Shown: positions 9,805 through 19,330, counted from the first letter of the stretch. The stretch is 64,000 nt of DNA from Sulfurimonas sp. HSL-1656 (GCF_039645585.1 NZ_CP147915.1:1674001-1738000); one strand, 5' to 3'. The notes: a model not told the origin generated them from the letters alone. Numbers and translations are program-made.

Positions 9805-10373
9805 CGCTCCGCGTCGGCCAGCGTCAGGCAGAAAAGCACCTCTTTCCCCGCCATTTCCAGCGTCTCCGCCGCCTGGGTCAACGTCAGTCCCGTTGTCAGA
9901 ATGTCATCGACGAGGATGACGCTCTTTTCCGGAAACGGTTTGAGTTCAAACGCGCGCGGATGGGTCAGGCGGTACTGGAAATCCTGCCCGGAGTAGCGGT
10001 GCCCCGAACGGTCGCGCAGCACGGCATGCCGCGGTATCAATGTGTCGGTTTTCATCGCACGCGCCAGGATCGCCGTATGCGAATAGCCGTGCCGGACATG
10101 GTCATCGACGGCAACGACGGCAACAGGTGCCTCCGACTCCAAAGAAGCCGCATACGGTGCGAAGGAGGCGGATGCCATAATCTTGTAAAGATGGCAGCCG
10201 ATGTCCGTGTGCTTTGTCAGCAGCAGCGGCTCGATCTCATCATATCTGTAAAAAGAGTGTACGGAGAGTTTCCCGACGATCTTTCGGGTGTGAAGGGAGG
10301 GGGCGAGATGTTCCTCGCGGCAGCTCCTGCAAATGCGGCTTAACGACCACGATTCGCAGAGAAGACAGCGCAA
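9801..10373 (-). CDS. comF: ComF-family phosphoribosyltransferase-like protein
   Basis: The 190-residue product has the ComF layout: an N-terminal Cys4 zinc knuckle (CLLC at 3-6 and CRSC at about 15-18) and a C-terminal phosphoribosyltransferase fold with the PRPP-loop motif VILVDDILTTGLTL (about 150-163). ComF proteins act in DNA uptake in naturally competent bacteria, but the biochemical role is unclear. The apparent start is a TTG at 10373, 10 nt after the lepA stop. It is probably cotranslated with lepA. Confidence 0.85.
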   Translation of the reverse strand: MRCLLCESWSLSRICRSCREEHLAPSLHTRKIVGKLSVHSFYRYDEIEPLLLTKHTDIGCHLYKIMASASFAPYAASLESEAPVAVVAVDDHVRHGYSHTAILARAMKTDTLIPRHAVLRDRSGHRYSGQDFQYRLTHPRAFELKPFPEKSVILVDDILTTGLTLTQAAETLEMAGKEVLFCLTLADAER

Positions 10374-10383
10374 AGCCTGCCGC

Positions 10384-12180
10384 CTAGTCCATTTTGAGGA
10401 CGGACATGAAGGCCTCCTGCGGCAGCTGTACCTTGCCGATCGCCTTCATCCGTTTCTTACCGGCTTTCTGCTTCTCGAGCAGCTTGCGTTTACGGGTGAT
10501 GTCCCCGCCGTAACACTTTGCCGTGACGTTCTTGCCCATGGACTTGACCGTCTCGCGGGCAATGACTTTGTTGCCGACGGAGGCCTGTACCGCCACTTCG
10601 AAGAGCTGACGGGGGATGAGCTCTTTCATACTCTTGACGAGTGCCCGGCCGCGCTGTTCAGCCTGTTCGCGCGGGACGATGACCGAGAGGGCGTCGACAA
10701 CGTCGCCGGCAACCCGGACGTCGAGCTTGACGAGGTCGCCCTCTCTGAAATCGATCGGTTCATAGTCGAAACTCGCGTACCCTTTGGAGATGGACTTGAG
10801 CTTGTCGTAGAAGTCGACGACGATCTCGTTCATCGGTACGGAGTACTCCAGAAGGACGCGCTCTTCGTTAAGGTAATCCATCTTCTCCTGCATGCCGCGT
10901 TTGGCGACCAGCAGGTTCATGATGTTGCCGAGGTACTCCGTCGGCGTGATGACCGTCGCCTTGACATAGGGCTCCTCGATCCGCTCGATGTGGTTCACCG
11001 GCGGCAGCTCGGAGGGGTTGTGCACTTCGATCTGCGAACCGTCCGTCAGGTAGACGTCGTAGACGACCGAGGGGGCCGTCGCGATCAGGTCCATGTCGAA
11101 TTCGCGTTCCAGACGCTCCTTGACGACTTCCATGTGCAGCATGCCGAGGAAACCGACGCGGAAACCGAACCCGAGCGCGACGGAGGTTTCCGGTTCGTAA
11201 CTGAGCGACGAGTCGTTGAGGCGCAGTTTGTCCAGCGCATCGCGCAGATCCTCGAACTTGTCCGTATCGATGGGATAGAGCCCGGCGAAGACGAAGGGCT
11301 TCGCCGGCTCATAATCGCCGACCGGCTCGGCCGCAGGCCTTTTCGCATCGGTGATCGTATCGCCGACGTTGAGCGTTCCGACATCTTTCAGGCCGAGGAC
11401 GACGATGCCGATCTCACCGCTGTCGATCGACTCGGTCTTCATCTTCTTGAGCGGGTGCGGGTACATGAGGTCCAGGACCTCGTGCTGTTCGTTGTTACTC
11501 ATCAGCTTGACGATCTGCTTTTTGCGGATATTGCCGTCGAAGACGCGCACCAGCGCCAGCGCACCGAGATAGGGGTCGAACCAGCTGTCGTAGATGATCG
11601 CCTTCGTCGGCGCAACCGGGTCGCCCACCGGGGCCGGAATACGGTCGACGATGGCGTCGACAAGCTCGCGGATCCCCACGCCCGTTTTCGCAGAGACCAT
11701 CAATGCGTCCGTAGCGTCGATCCCGATGCTCGATTCGATCTCCTCGGCAACCCGTTCCGGTTCGGCGGCGGGGAGGTCGATCTTGTTGATGACCGGGAGC
11801 AGCTCCAGGTTATTGTCCATGGCCAGGTAGACGTTGGCGATGGTCTGCGCCTCGACCCCCTGCGCCGCGTCGACGATCAGCAGCGCGCCGTCGGAGGAGG
11901 CCAGCGACTTGCTGACTTCGTAACTGAAGTCGACGTGGCCCGGGGTGTCAATGAGGTTGAGGACGTAGTGCTCGCCGTCCTTGACGTAATCGAGCCGGAC
12001 GCTCTGCGCTTTGATGGTAATACCGCGCTCCTGCTCGATGTCCATCGTATCCATCATCTGCGATTTGAGTTCACGCTCCGTCACGGAACCGCACTCCTGG
12101 ATGATCCGGTCGGCCAGGGTGCTTTTACCGTGGTCGATGTGGGCAATGATAGAGAAGTTGCGAATGTGGCTCAGGTCCAT
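10384..12180 (-). CDS. lepA: Elongation factor 4 (LepA)
   Basis: LepA is a ribosome-associated GTPase related to EF-G. The 598-residue length is standard. The G1 motif is AHIDHGKST at residues 12-20, G3 is DTPGH, and NKID supplies G4. The C-terminal LepA-specific domain ends in a basic stretch ([18 protein letters not shown]), which contacts rRNA. The ATG at 12180 has AGGGAG upstream. It follows prs by 12 bp and precedes comF by 10 bp, so prs-lepA-comF form one unit. Confidence 0.97.
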   Translation of the reverse strand: MDLSHIRNFSIIAHIDHGKSTLADRIIQECGSVTERELKSQMMDTMDIEQERGITIKAQSVRLDYVKDGEHYVLNLIDTPGHVDFSYEVSKSLASSDGALLIVDAAQGVEAQTIANVYLAMDNNLELLPVINKIDLPAAEPERVAEEIESSIGIDATDALMVSAKTGVGIRELVDAIVDRIPAPVGDPVAPTKAIIYDSWFDPYLGALALVRVFDGNIRKKQIVKLMSNNEQHEVLDLMYPHPLKKMKTESIDSGEIGIVVLGLKDVGTLNVGDTITDAKRPAAEPVGDYEPAKPFVFAGLYPIDTDKFEDLRDALDKLRLNDSSLSYEPETSVALGFGFRVGFLGMLHMEVVKERLEREFDMDLIATAPSVVYDVYLTDGSQIEVHNPSELPPVNHIERIEEPYVKATVITPTEYLGNIMNLLVAKRGMQEKMDYLNEERVLLEYSVPMNEIVVDFYDKLKSISKGYASFDYEPIDFREGDLVKLDVRVAGDVVDALSVIVPREQAEQRGRALVKSMKELIPRQLFEVAVQASVGNKVIARETVKSMGKNVTAKCYGGDITRKRKLLEKQKAGKKRMKAIGKVQLPQEAFMSVLKMD

Positions 12181-12192
12181 TGTGCTCCCTGT

Positions 12193-13119
12193 TTACGCGA
12201 ACAGACTGTTGACGCTCTCGTTGTGGTAAACGCGGCGGATGACTTCGCCGAAGAGCGGTGCTACGGTCAGAACCTTGATGTTCGGGTGCGCTTTGGTCGC
12301 CAGGGAGTTGGAGATGATCAGCTCATCGAGTTCGCCCTTGTCAAGGTTCTCGTAGGCTTTGCCGCTCAGAACTCCGTGCGTCGCACAGGCCATGACGGAG
12401 GTTGCGCCCTTGGCTTTGAGCGCCGCCGCCGCTTTGACCATCGTCCCGGCCGTATCGACCATGTCGTCGATCATAATGACATCCTTGCCCTCGACGTCGC
12501 CGATGATGTTCATGACTTCGGCCACGTTCGCCTTTTCGCGGCGTTTATCGACGATGACCATCTCCAGGCCCAGTTTCTCCGCAAAGTAACGTGCGCGTGC
12601 GACCCCGCCGATGTCCGGGCTGGCAATGATCGGGTTGGGGAGGTTTTTCTCCTTGATGTACTGCTGGAAGATGATGGAGCCGTAGAGGTTGTCAACAGGG
12701 ATGTCGAAGAAGCCCTGGATCTGGCCCGCGTGCAGGTCGATGGTCACGAGACGGTCAATGCCCGCCGTCTGGTAAAGGTTCGCGACGAGTTTCGCACTGA
12801 TGGGGACACGCGGTGCCGCTTTACGGTCCTGGCGCGCGTAGCCGAAATACGGGATGACCGCCGTAATGGAGCTCGCGGATGAGCGGCGAAGCGCATCGGT
12901 CATGATGAGCAGCTCCATCAGGTTGTCGTTGGACGGGGCTCCCGTTGACTGGATGATGAACACGTCGCGTCCGCGGACGCTCTCTGCAATCTGAACGGAG
13001 ATCTCCCCGTCGCTGAAACGTTTGATGTCCGCTTTGGCCAGGGGAACGTCGAGGTATTTACAGACCTCTTTCGCAAACTCTTCGCTGGCACTCCCGGCAA
13101 AAATCTTGTAACCGCGCAT
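12193..13119 (-). CDS. prs: Ribose-phosphate pyrophosphokinase (PRPP synthetase)
   Basis: The enzyme makes PRPP from ribose-5-phosphate and ATP for nucleotide, histidine and NAD synthesis. The 308-residue product has the catalytic DLHAGQIQGFF segment, the flexible loop DKRREKANV and the PRPP-binding loop IMIDDMVDTAGT. The ATG at 13119 (MRGYKIF) is preferred over an in-frame start five codons upstream because GGAGAAG lies 4 nt before it and relatives start with the same residues. A TATAAT at 13198-13203 (minus strand) could be its -10 box. Confidence 0.96.
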   Translation of the reverse strand: MRGYKIFAGSASEEFAKEVCKYLDVPLAKADIKRFSDGEISVQIAESVRGRDVFIIQSTGAPSNDNLMELLIMTDALRRSSASSITAVIPYFGYARQDRKAAPRVPISAKLVANLYQTAGIDRLVTIDLHAGQIQGFFDIPVDNLYGSIIFQQYIKEKNLPNPIIASPDIGGVARARYFAEKLGLEMVIVDKRREKANVAEVMNIIGDVEGKDVIMIDDMVDTAGTMVKAAAALKAKGATSVMACATHGVLSGKAYENLDKGELDELIISNSLATKAHPNIKVLTVAPLFGEVIRRVYHNESVNSLFA

Positions 13120-13239
13120 CGCACTTCTCCACATTGAAATCCGGTCTGTCCCGACACCCTAAGCAGAGTCTCCGGCCATACCTGTTTTAAGTATGAAATT
13201 ATAGCGTGCGCTGCTTAGCAGGGAGTAAAACAGCCGCCG

Positions 13240-13908
13240 TTATACAGGAAGGCCGAATTTCTGTGTCACGAGTTCGCCCTCGTCGTTGAAAAAGAGGTAG
13301 TAGAGGAAATCTTTTTTGACCGGCTGACCCGCCAGGTAGCGCAGTGCCAGGTTCGCCTGCAGCGAGGCGATATGCATCACGATCGGCGCAGCGATCCCCG
13401 CAGGCTCTTTGAGCGTGATCTTGAACACGTCGTTGAAAGAGGAGCGGTCGAAAAAACAGACCTGCCCGTGAAACGCTTCGACCGAACCGTAGACCCACGG
13501 CGTGTTGTGGATCTTGGCGTATTCGTTGATCTGCCCCCGTGTCGGGAGGTTGTCCGTCGCATCGAGGATCAGGTCGACTTCGATCCCTTTTTTGGCGAAG
13601 GCGTTGAAGTCGCACTCATGGGCATACGCCTTCGTATAGGGGCAGCGGGCCTCGACGATACCGGCATTGACGACGGCCTTGTTCTTGCCTTCGTCGCCCG
13701 TCTTGAAAGCGATCTGGCGGTGAATGTTGTGCACGCTCACCTCATCGAAATCCACGATATGGATCTCCCCGATTCCCGTCGCCCCCAGGGCAAAGGCGAG
13801 CGAACTCCCCAGGCCGCCGCTTCCGATGATGGCGATCCGCTTTGCCTGCAGCGACTGCTGGACCTCTTCCCCCCAGAGTTTGATCTGACGATGGAAATAG
13901 TGCATCAT
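13240..13908 (-). CDS. ThiF/MoeB/HesA-family adenylyltransferase
   Basis: These E1-like enzymes adenylate the C-terminal glycine of a sulfur-carrier protein (ThiS, MoaD or similar). The nucleotide-binding GSGGLGSSLA loop is at about residues 31-40, NIHRQ carries the family arginine, and DATDNLPTR is conserved. The paired CxxC zinc motifs common in MoeB are not visible, and the 222-residue product is short. This makes a ThiF-like or unassigned role more likely than MoeB. AGGAGG lies 8 nt upstream of the ATG at 13908. No carrier-protein gene is adjacent. Confidence 0.85.
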   Translation of the reverse strand: MMHYFHRQIKLWGEEVQQSLQAKRIAIIGSGGLGSSLAFALGATGIGEIHIVDFDEVSVHNIHRQIAFKTGDEGKNKAVVNAGIVEARCPYTKAYAHECDFNAFAKKGIEVDLILDATDNLPTRGQINEYAKIHNTPWVYGSVEAFHGQVCFFDRSSFNDVFKITLKEPAGIAAPIVMHIASLQANLALRYLAGQPVKKDFLYYLFFNDEGELVTQKFGLPV

Positions 13909-14063
13909 TCTCCGCACCTCCTCAAATAGCTAATCGCACTGTAACATTAAAAAGTTTAATAACTTTTTGATAAATTCACCCAGAGCCTCCCATTTTAGGC
14001 AGTCCGAACGGCCAAAATGTGTAAAAACCGCTATAATGTCCCCACAAAACCGCAGGAGGACGC

Positions 14064-14555
14064 GTGCTCGCCTTTATCGACAAGACCATCATCCCCTTCG
14101 TGACCCGCAGCAATGACCAGCCGCTGCTGCTGCGCGAACTGCTCGAGATCAATAAGAACCACGACGACGGCCTCAAGCTCGAAGGGAAGATCCCGGGACT
14201 GAAGCTGCGCATCGGCCGCACGATTCTCGTCTTCCTCATCATCTGGAACTTCATCCTCCTGCCGCTGAGCCTCCTCTTTCATAAAGAGCTCGAGAAGATC
14301 GACTGCCACCTGCTCATTATCCTCGCCATTCTCTTCACGGGGATGTTCTTCGGCACCTACATGATGTTCAAGGAGTGGCTGGTCGACCGCATGGCGACCC
14401 AGCGCATCAAGGAAGCATGGCAGAACCACTTCCCCCACTTCTCGTATGAGAAACACCACCTCCAGGTGACGGGGCTCTACCGCGAAGCGCTGGAGAAGGA
14501 CGTCCCCCACAAAGAGCTCTACCTCTTCATGATGAACAGGCTCGCGGAGGAGTAA
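14064..14555 (+). CDS. Conserved-looking hypothetical protein with two membrane segments
   Basis: I do not recognise a named family. The 163-residue protein has two hydrophobic helices (about 52-74 and 83-103) flanked by charged soluble ends, so it should be an inner-membrane protein with both termini on the same side. The start is GTG at 14064 with AGGAGG 6 nt upstream, and a TATAAT (14032-14037) gives a plausible -10. The downstream yjbQ gene begins 5 nt after the stop and uses a ribosome binding site inside this gene. Confidence 0.7.
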   Translation: MLAFIDKTIIPFVTRSNDQPLLLRELLEINKNHDDGLKLEGKIPGLKLRIGRTILVFLIIWNFILLPLSLLFHKELEKIDCHLLIILAILFTGMFFGTYMMFKEWLVDRMATQRIKEAWQNHFPHFSYEKHHLQVTGLYREALEKDVPHKELYLFMMNRLAEE

Positions 14556-14560
14556 ACGGT

Positions 14561-14965
14561 TTGTTCCAGGCAACCGTCACCCTGCCCCCTTACCCTCGGG
14601 GGTTCCACCTCATCACCGACGCCATTGAAAACGCCGTTGCAAAGTCCGGCGTCACGACGGGACTCGCCCACCTCTTCCTCAAACACACCAGCGCCTCGAT
14701 CTCCATCAATGAGAACGCCGATCCCACTGTCCGCCGTGACATGGAGCGTTTCTTCAGCGACGTTGCCGATGCCAAGCCCTACTACGTCCACACCTACGAG
14801 GGCGACGACGATATGCCCGCACACATTAAAAGCGTTATGCTGGGCACGTCACTGACCATCCCCGTCACCAACGGCCGTCTCAACCTCGGCACCTGGCAGG
14901 GGATATACCTCGGCGAGCACCGCGACCACGGCGGCAGCCGGAAGATCGTCGTTACGGTCTACTGA
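14561..14965 (+). CDS. yjbQ: YjbQ/UPF0047 family protein
   Basis: The 134-residue product carries the family signature [16 protein letters not shown], with [20 protein letters not shown] near the C-terminus. YjbQ proteins form trimers with a conserved His/Glu site and are annotated as secondary thiamine-phosphate synthases, though the physiological role is uncertain. Translation appears to start at TTG (14561), with GGAGG 9 nt upstream inside the previous gene. No closer ATG gives a full-length family protein. Confidence 0.9.
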   Translation: MFQATVTLPPYPRGFHLITDAIENAVAKSGVTTGLAHLFLKHTSASISINENADPTVRRDMERFFSDVADAKPYYVHTYEGDDDMPAHIKSVMLGTSLTIPVTNGRLNLGTWQGIYLGEHRDHGGSRKIVVTVY

Positions 14966-15017
14966 GACTGGACATTTCTCGCTCCTGTACTTTTCATAGG
15001 AACCATCTATCTCTTTA

Positions 15018-15333
15018 TTCTTTTCTTTTTCATAAGAAAAGAACCAAAAGAAAATCGTCGTTACGCGAATCGCACGTTGCTACCGGCTTTATGCCTCCGC
15101 AACGGCTTTCAAGGCACGCTTAACGACCATTTTCCTATTGATTTAATGCGCTTCGGTTCCCGAAGCTATTTTGTTCCTAAAGAGCTTTGTCTCGACAAAG
15201 CGCATTCAATGAAATCAGAAATTGGCCTTGAGCGCTCTTTATAAGCCATCCCGGAGGCCCAAAGCCGGGAGGGATGAGCGATTCGCGAAAGGCCGCTTTT
15301 TGCGCTACTTTTTCTAAAAAAGTGGCAGAAGAG
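15018..15333. repeat. ~316-bp imperfect palindromic element (MITE-like)
   Basis: The gene-free stretch 14966-15377 is mostly occupied by one long imperfect palindrome centred at about 15175. Matching arms include GCGAATCGC at 15065-15073 and its complement at 15278-15286. Others are CCGGCTTTATGCCTCCG at 15083-15099 against 15252-15268, and ATGCGCTT at 15146-15153 against 15198-15205. All these pairs share the same centre of symmetry. Each outer end carries a small AT-rich hairpin (15018-15043, a perfect 10-bp stem; 15307-15323). No open reading frame of note lies inside. This suggests a non-autonomous mobile palindrome or a large structured RNA. Confidence 0.7.
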
Positions 15334-15377
15334 TGTTGTCAAAATTGTAGATTGAAGAGCTGCCCGCTATCGTCTAT

Positions 15378-15881
15378 TTAGAAAATCTCGGCCAGCCAAA
15401 GCCGCAGCTTCAGTCCCCACGTCGTCGTATACCCGCTCTCGGCCCAGAAGACTTTTCCCTCTCTGTCGACAATAATCGTCGTCGGGAAGACGCCGATCAT
15501 GAACGCCTCAGCGATAGCGCCGTTCTGGTCGTTGATGACGGGAAAAGAGAGGCCGTTTGCTTTCATGTATTCACCAATCTTCTCCAGCCCACCCGATTTG
15601 ACGGCGACGGTAATAACCTTTTCCTCTTTGGCAAGGGCGTCGATGTTGCCCGCTTCCGCATGGCAGACGGGGCACCAGGTCGCCCAGAAGTGCAGGATGT
15701 AGGGTTTGTCCGGCTTGACGCTGCTGTCATAGGCCAGCCCGTAGAGTTTGGAAACTTCCACCTTCGGCAGGGCGGCACCTTCGAATGAAGGTGCCCGCAG
15801 GTAGCCGATGACAGTGGCGCCTACTGCCGTGAGCAGCGCCAGGATCACCAGCTCTTTGAGCCACCGCCTCCATTTAGCCAC
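15378..15881 (-). CDS. TlpA/ScsD-like membrane-anchored thioredoxin-fold protein
   Basis: The 167-residue protein has one N-terminal membrane anchor (about 10-27) and a periplasmic thioredoxin fold with the active site WCPVC (about 70-74). The cis-Pro loop appears as GVFPTTIIVD. Such proteins reduce or oxidise disulfides in exported proteins, for example in cytochrome c maturation or copper tolerance. Translation starts at GTG 15881 with GGAGAAG upstream. The gene overlaps the upstream nitrilase-like gene by 8 bp, and no cytochrome maturation genes are close by. Confidence 0.88.
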   Translation of the reverse strand: MAKWRRWLKELVILALLTAVGATVIGYLRAPSFEGAALPKVEVSKLYGLAYDSSVKPDKPYILHFWATWCPVCHAEAGNIDALAKEEKVITVAVKSGGLEKIGEYMKANGLSFPVINDQNGAIAEAFMIGVFPTTIIVDREGKVFWAESGYTTTWGLKLRLWLAEIF

Positions 15882-16668
15882 GGCGCTTCTCCATCGCTTC
15901 TTTGAACTTCCAGCCCCGGCGCGACTCCATCACCTGCGCATGGTCGATCTCGACAACCATCAGCTCCTCGGTATCCCCCAGGCTGCTTTCGATCTCCCCG
16001 TCGGGATTGACCAGCAGCGAATCGCCGTAGAAGCGCCACAGATGCCCGTCATCTTTCACGTCGCCGATACGGTTGGCCCGCAGCACGAAGCAGTTGTGTG
16101 TAAAGGCGCGCATCCTGATCAGGTCGCGCCAGCGCTGCTGCGATTCGAACGTGGAGGCCGTCGGCAGCAGGATGCAGTCGATCCGCTTCTCCCAGATGCT
16201 TTGCCACAGCGCGTCAAAGTGCAGCTCGAAACCGCCGAGGATGCCGAAACGGACATTGTCGACACGGAAGGTCAGCGGTTCGTGCAGCGGTGCGACCGGG
16301 TTGGCAAAGAAAGCGGCTTCGTTCCAGTGGGGATAGTCGATCAGTACCTGCTGCTGGTAGTAGGCCGTCGAACGGGGAGAGACTTTGACGATGCTTTTAT
16401 AGGGGGTGCCCGCCTTCACCGTGACCAGGGGGGCGACGAAGGTCATGTCATAGGCGGCCGCGAGGTCGCGCAGGATGCCGAGCTGGTGATCGCAGAGTTC
16501 GCGCAGCATCGACACGGGGGTCTGCTGCAACTCTTTGAAAAAGGAGTTCAGGAGGTATTCGCCCATCAGCAGGACGCGGACGCCGCGTTTATGGGCGATC
16601 CGGACGTAGTGGTACAGCTTCGTCGTACTCATGCCGACCGAGGGAAGCTGCAGCACACCCACTGTCAC
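15874..16668 (-). CDS. Carbon-nitrogen hydrolase (nitrilase) family protein, active site degenerate
   Basis: The 264-residue protein shows the nitrilase-superfamily fold order: the Glu region RVLLMGEYLLNSF (E37), the Lys region TAYYQQQVLIDYPHWNE and the Cys region VRFGILGGFELHF, followed by LLPTAS and RMRAFTHNCFVLRAN. Against the family pattern the catalytic Glu is present, but the Lys position is Gln106 and the Cys position is Gly146. A normal amidase or nitrilase activity is therefore not expected. The gene is translationally coupled to xseB upstream (GTGA overlap) and the thioredoxin gene downstream. Confidence 0.8.
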   Translation of the reverse strand: MTVGVLQLPSVGMSTTKLYHYVRIAHKRGVRVLLMGEYLLNSFFKELQQTPVSMLRELCDHQLGILRDLAAAYDMTFVAPLVTVKAGTPYKSIVKVSPRSTAYYQQQVLIDYPHWNEAAFFANPVAPLHEPLTFRVDNVRFGILGGFELHFDALWQSIWEKRIDCILLPTASTFESQQRWRDLIRMRAFTHNCFVLRANRIGDVKDDGHLWRFYGDSLLVNPDGEIESSLGDTEELMVVEIDHAQVMESRRGWKFKEAMEKRRG

Positions 16669-16865
16669 GACTCCGTCTCCTCCCCGCCGCGGATCTGCTC
16701 GATCTTTTTGCGCGCCGCTTCAAGGATCTGCTGCGCCTCTTTGAGCGCCTTGGTGCCCGACTCGTAGGCCTTGACGCTCTCCTCGAGGGTCATTTCGGGG
16801 TTCATCAGTTTTTCCAGGATCTGTTTTGCCTCTTCCAGGCGCCCTTCAAAATCGTTCGCTTCCAC
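16665..16865 (-). CDS. xseB: Exodeoxyribonuclease VII small subunit
   Basis: XseB is the small helical subunit that binds XseA to form exonuclease VII. The 66-residue product contains the family helices FEGRLEEAKQILEKL and LEESVKAYESGTKALKEAQQIL. The GTG at 16865 is chosen because AGGA lies 6 nt upstream. An in-frame GTG at 16871 would abut the ribosome binding site. No xseA is in the window. It overlaps the nitrilase-like gene by 4 bp. Confidence 0.92.
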   Translation of the reverse strand: MEANDFEGRLEEAKQILEKLMNPEMTLEESVKAYESGTKALKEAQQILEAARKKIEQIRGGEETES

Positions 16866-16903
16866 TCTCACTCCTTTGCTGCCTGCAGCATCGATATGTT
16901 GTG

Positions 16904-18010
16904 CTAAATACCGTGTTCCAGCGCCTCGCGCACGTAATCATTGATCTTGTCCAGTTCGACCAGGAAGGCGTCGTGCCCGTAATCGCTCGGGACTTCCAGG
17001 TAATCGACCGGAGTCATCTTCTCTTTGACAAGAATATCCGCCATCACCCGCATCTCGTCGGGAATGAAAAGCATATCGCTTTCGAAACTGACCAGGTAGA
17101 GGCGGCTTCTGATGCGCAACAGCGCCTCTTCCAGGGTATCGAAGCCACGCGAGAGGTCGTAGATGTTGATCGCCTTCGTAATGTAGAGGTAGCTCAGCGG
17201 ATCGAACCACTTGGTGAAGTTGTAGCCGTTGTACTCCAGGTACGACTCCACCTGGAACTTCCCGAAGAGCTCGAAGAGACCGTCGGTGCGTTTGTATTCG
17301 CGCCCGAATTTCCGCTCCATGCTGTGAGGCGAGAGAAAACTGATATGCCCCGCCATCCGGCCGACGGCCATGCCCGTCAGACCGTTCGCTTTGATATCTG
17401 CCGGGTCGTAATAGCCGCTTTTGAAATCGGGGTCTTTCAGGATCGCCTCCTGGGCGATCTTGTTAAACGCGATCGCCCAGGGCTGGGTCGCATGGGTACA
17501 GGCCATCGCGACGATCCGATCGGCGAAGTTAGGGTAGTGCACGGCAAACTGCAGCGCCTGCATGCCGCCCATGGAGCCGCCCACGATGGCGTGGACCCGG
17601 TGGATCCCCAGGCGGTCGAAGAGGATACGCTGCGCCTTGACCATGTCCTTAACGGTGATGACGGGGAACTTGTAGCGGTAGGGCTCTTCGTTCGGGAGCA
17701 TCGGCGACATCGGCCCGGTCGAGCCGAAACAGCTGCCGACGACGTTGGAGCAGATGACGAAGAAGCGGTCCGTGTCGATCGCCTTGCCGGGACCGATCAG
17801 GCCGTCCCACCACCCCGGTTTGTTGTCACCTTCATAGAGGCCCGCCGCATGGTGCGACCCCGTCAGGGCATGCGTGACGACAACGACGTTGTCCTTCGCC
17901 TCGCTGAGGTGCCCGTAGGTTTCATAGACAATATCATACGGTTCGAGGATACGCCCGCTCTCCAGATAGAGCGGATTGGTAAAGTGCTCGGTACGGGTCT
18001 GAAGGTTCAA
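16904..18010 (-). CDS. metX: Homoserine O-acetyltransferase
   Basis: MetX transfers acetyl (or succinyl) from CoA to homoserine, the first committed step of methionine synthesis. The 368-residue alpha/beta hydrolase has the THALTGSHH oxyanion segment, the nucleophile elbow GGSMGGMQAL and the catalytic Asp/His regions (FESDMLFIP and DYGHDAFL). The start is a TTG at 18010, 5 nt after the metY stop codon. The N-terminal length agrees with the family (PLYLESGRILEPYDIVYETYG), so coupling to metY is likely. Confidence 0.96.
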   Translation of the reverse strand: MNLQTRTEHFTNPLYLESGRILEPYDIVYETYGHLSEAKDNVVVVTHALTGSHHAAGLYEGDNKPGWWDGLIGPGKAIDTDRFFVICSNVVGSCFGSTGPMSPMLPNEEPYRYKFPVITVKDMVKAQRILFDRLGIHRVHAIVGGSMGGMQALQFAVHYPNFADRIVAMACTHATQPWAIAFNKIAQEAILKDPDFKSGYYDPADIKANGLTGMAVGRMAGHISFLSPHSMERKFGREYKRTDGLFELFGKFQVESYLEYNGYNFTKWFDPLSYLYITKAINIYDLSRGFDTLEEALLRIRSRLYLVSFESDMLFIPDEMRVMADILVKEKMTPVDYLEVPSDYGHDAFLVELDKINDYVREALEHGI

Positions 18011-18015
18011 CGGGT

Positions 18016-19287
18016 CTATGATGCCGCCTCAAGTGCCTGTTTGATGTCCGCGATAAGGTCCTCGGCGTTCTCAAGCCCCGCACTGATGCGGATCAGCCCT
18101 GCCGGGACACCGCAGGCGTCCATCTCTTCGGGGCTGAGCTGCTGGTGCGTCGTCGAGGCCGGGTGCGTGATGATGGACTTCGAGTCGCCGATGTTGACGA
18201 CGAGCGAATAGAGCTTCGTGGCGTCCACGATCTTCTTGGCCGTTTCCAGGTCCTCAACTTCAAAGCTGAGCAGTCCGCTGCTCATACCGCCTTCGAAGTA
18301 GCGCTGCGCATTCGCAAAGTTCTTGTTCGACTCCAGGCCCGGGTAGTTGACCCGTTTGACCATCGGGTGCGTCTCCAGGAATTTTGCCAGCATCATAGCG
18401 TTGTGTGAATGTTCTTTCATCCGGATTTTCAGCGTTTCGAGCCCCTGGATAAAGAGCCAGGAGTTGAACGGCGAGCCCACGGCGCCGATGTCGCGCAGGA
18501 GGCTGAGACGGCCGCGCAGGGTATAGGCCGGCAATGGCACGTCGACATAGACCAGGCCGTGGTAGCTGGCGTCGGGCTCGTTGAACTGCGGGTAGCGCGC
18601 ATTGCCGCGCAGTTTTTCGACGAGGTTGCTACGTTCGACCATGATCCCGCCTATTGCCAGCCCCTGCCCCGTCGTATATTTGCTCGCACTGTGAACGACG
18701 ACGTCGATCCCGTGTTCGAGCGGCCGGCAGAGCGCCGGGGTCGCGACGGTGTTGTCGACGATGCTGAGCACGCCGTACTTGTCGGCCAGCGCCGCGAGTT
18801 CATCGATGTTGGGAACGTCGATGCTCGGGTTGGTCAGGGTCTCGAAAAAGAGCGCTTTCGTCTTGTCGTCGATGAGCTTTTCCGCTTCGGCGGGGTTATG
18901 GACGTCGAAGAAACGCGCTTCGATGCCGAAACGTTTCATGGTATGGGCCGTCAGGGTGAGGGAACCGCCGTAGAGCTGTGCAGCACAGACGATGTTGTCG
19001 CCCGCCTCCGCGGCATTGACCAGGGCGTAGAAGATGGCCGCCATCCCGCTGGACGTCGCCAGAGCGGCCGAACCGCCCTCGAGTGATGCGAAGCGTTTTT
19101 CGAACACATCCGTCGTCGGGTTGTTCAGGCGGGTATAGATGTTGCCGAGCTCTTTGAGCGCAAACAGGTTCGCCGCATGCTCTGCATCGCGGAACTCATA
19201 GGCCGTTGTCTGGTAGATGGGCACCGCCATCGTTCCCTGCATATCCTTGCTGTAGCCTTCGTGAAGCGCTTTGGTCTGAAAATGCAT
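18016..19287 (-). CDS. metY: O-acetylhomoserine aminocarboxypropyltransferase (sulfhydrylase)
   Basis: MetY uses PLP to convert O-acetylhomoserine plus sulfide to homocysteine. The 423-residue protein starts MHFQTKALHEGY and has the PLP-lysine segment HSASKYTTGQG and the SSGMAAIFYAL phosphate-binding region. Sulfide use would suit a sulfur-metabolising bacterium. It is the first gene of metY-metX-xseB. A 130-bp gap separates it from guaB and holds a GC-rich leader that can sequester its ribosome binding site (AGGGGAG). Confidence 0.96.
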   Translation of the reverse strand: MHFQTKALHEGYSKDMQGTMAVPIYQTTAYEFRDAEHAANLFALKELGNIYTRLNNPTTDVFEKRFASLEGGSAALATSSGMAAIFYALVNAAEAGDNIVCAAQLYGGSLTLTAHTMKRFGIEARFFDVHNPAEAEKLIDDKTKALFFETLTNPSIDVPNIDELAALADKYGVLSIVDNTVATPALCRPLEHGIDVVVHSASKYTTGQGLAIGGIMVERSNLVEKLRGNARYPQFNEPDASYHGLVYVDVPLPAYTLRGRLSLLRDIGAVGSPFNSWLFIQGLETLKIRMKEHSHNAMMLAKFLETHPMVKRVNYPGLESNKNFANAQRYFEGGMSSGLLSFEVEDLETAKKIVDATKLYSLVVNIGDSKSIITHPASTTHQQLSPEEMDACGVPAGLIRISAGLENAEDLIADIKQALEAAS

Positions 19288-19293
19288 TTGTTA

Positions 19294-19330
19294 CTCCCCT
19301 CATTTAGCAGCTCGAGGGGACCGGCCCCTC
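19294..19330 (-). promoter_or_regulatory. Switch-like metY leader with two mutually exclusive stems
   Basis: In the metY transcript three 6-nt segments lie in order: GAGGGG (19325-19330), CCCCUC (19314-19319) and GAGGGG (19296-19301). The last is the Shine-Dalgarno region. The middle strand can pair perfectly with either neighbour. The upstream hairpin has a 5-nt loop and frees the ribosome binding site; the downstream hairpin has a 12-nt loop and hides it. The downstream loop contains GCUAAAU just before the ribosome binding site. A translational riboswitch or attenuator is plausible, but no known class is assigned. Confidence 0.5.

Noticed and set aside
10333-12882. An 849-codon plus-strand frame opposite lepA and prs
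   Set aside because: It overlaps two well-identified minus-strand genes throughout, and its product is a D/R/V-rich sequence typical of antisense frames in GC-rich DNA.
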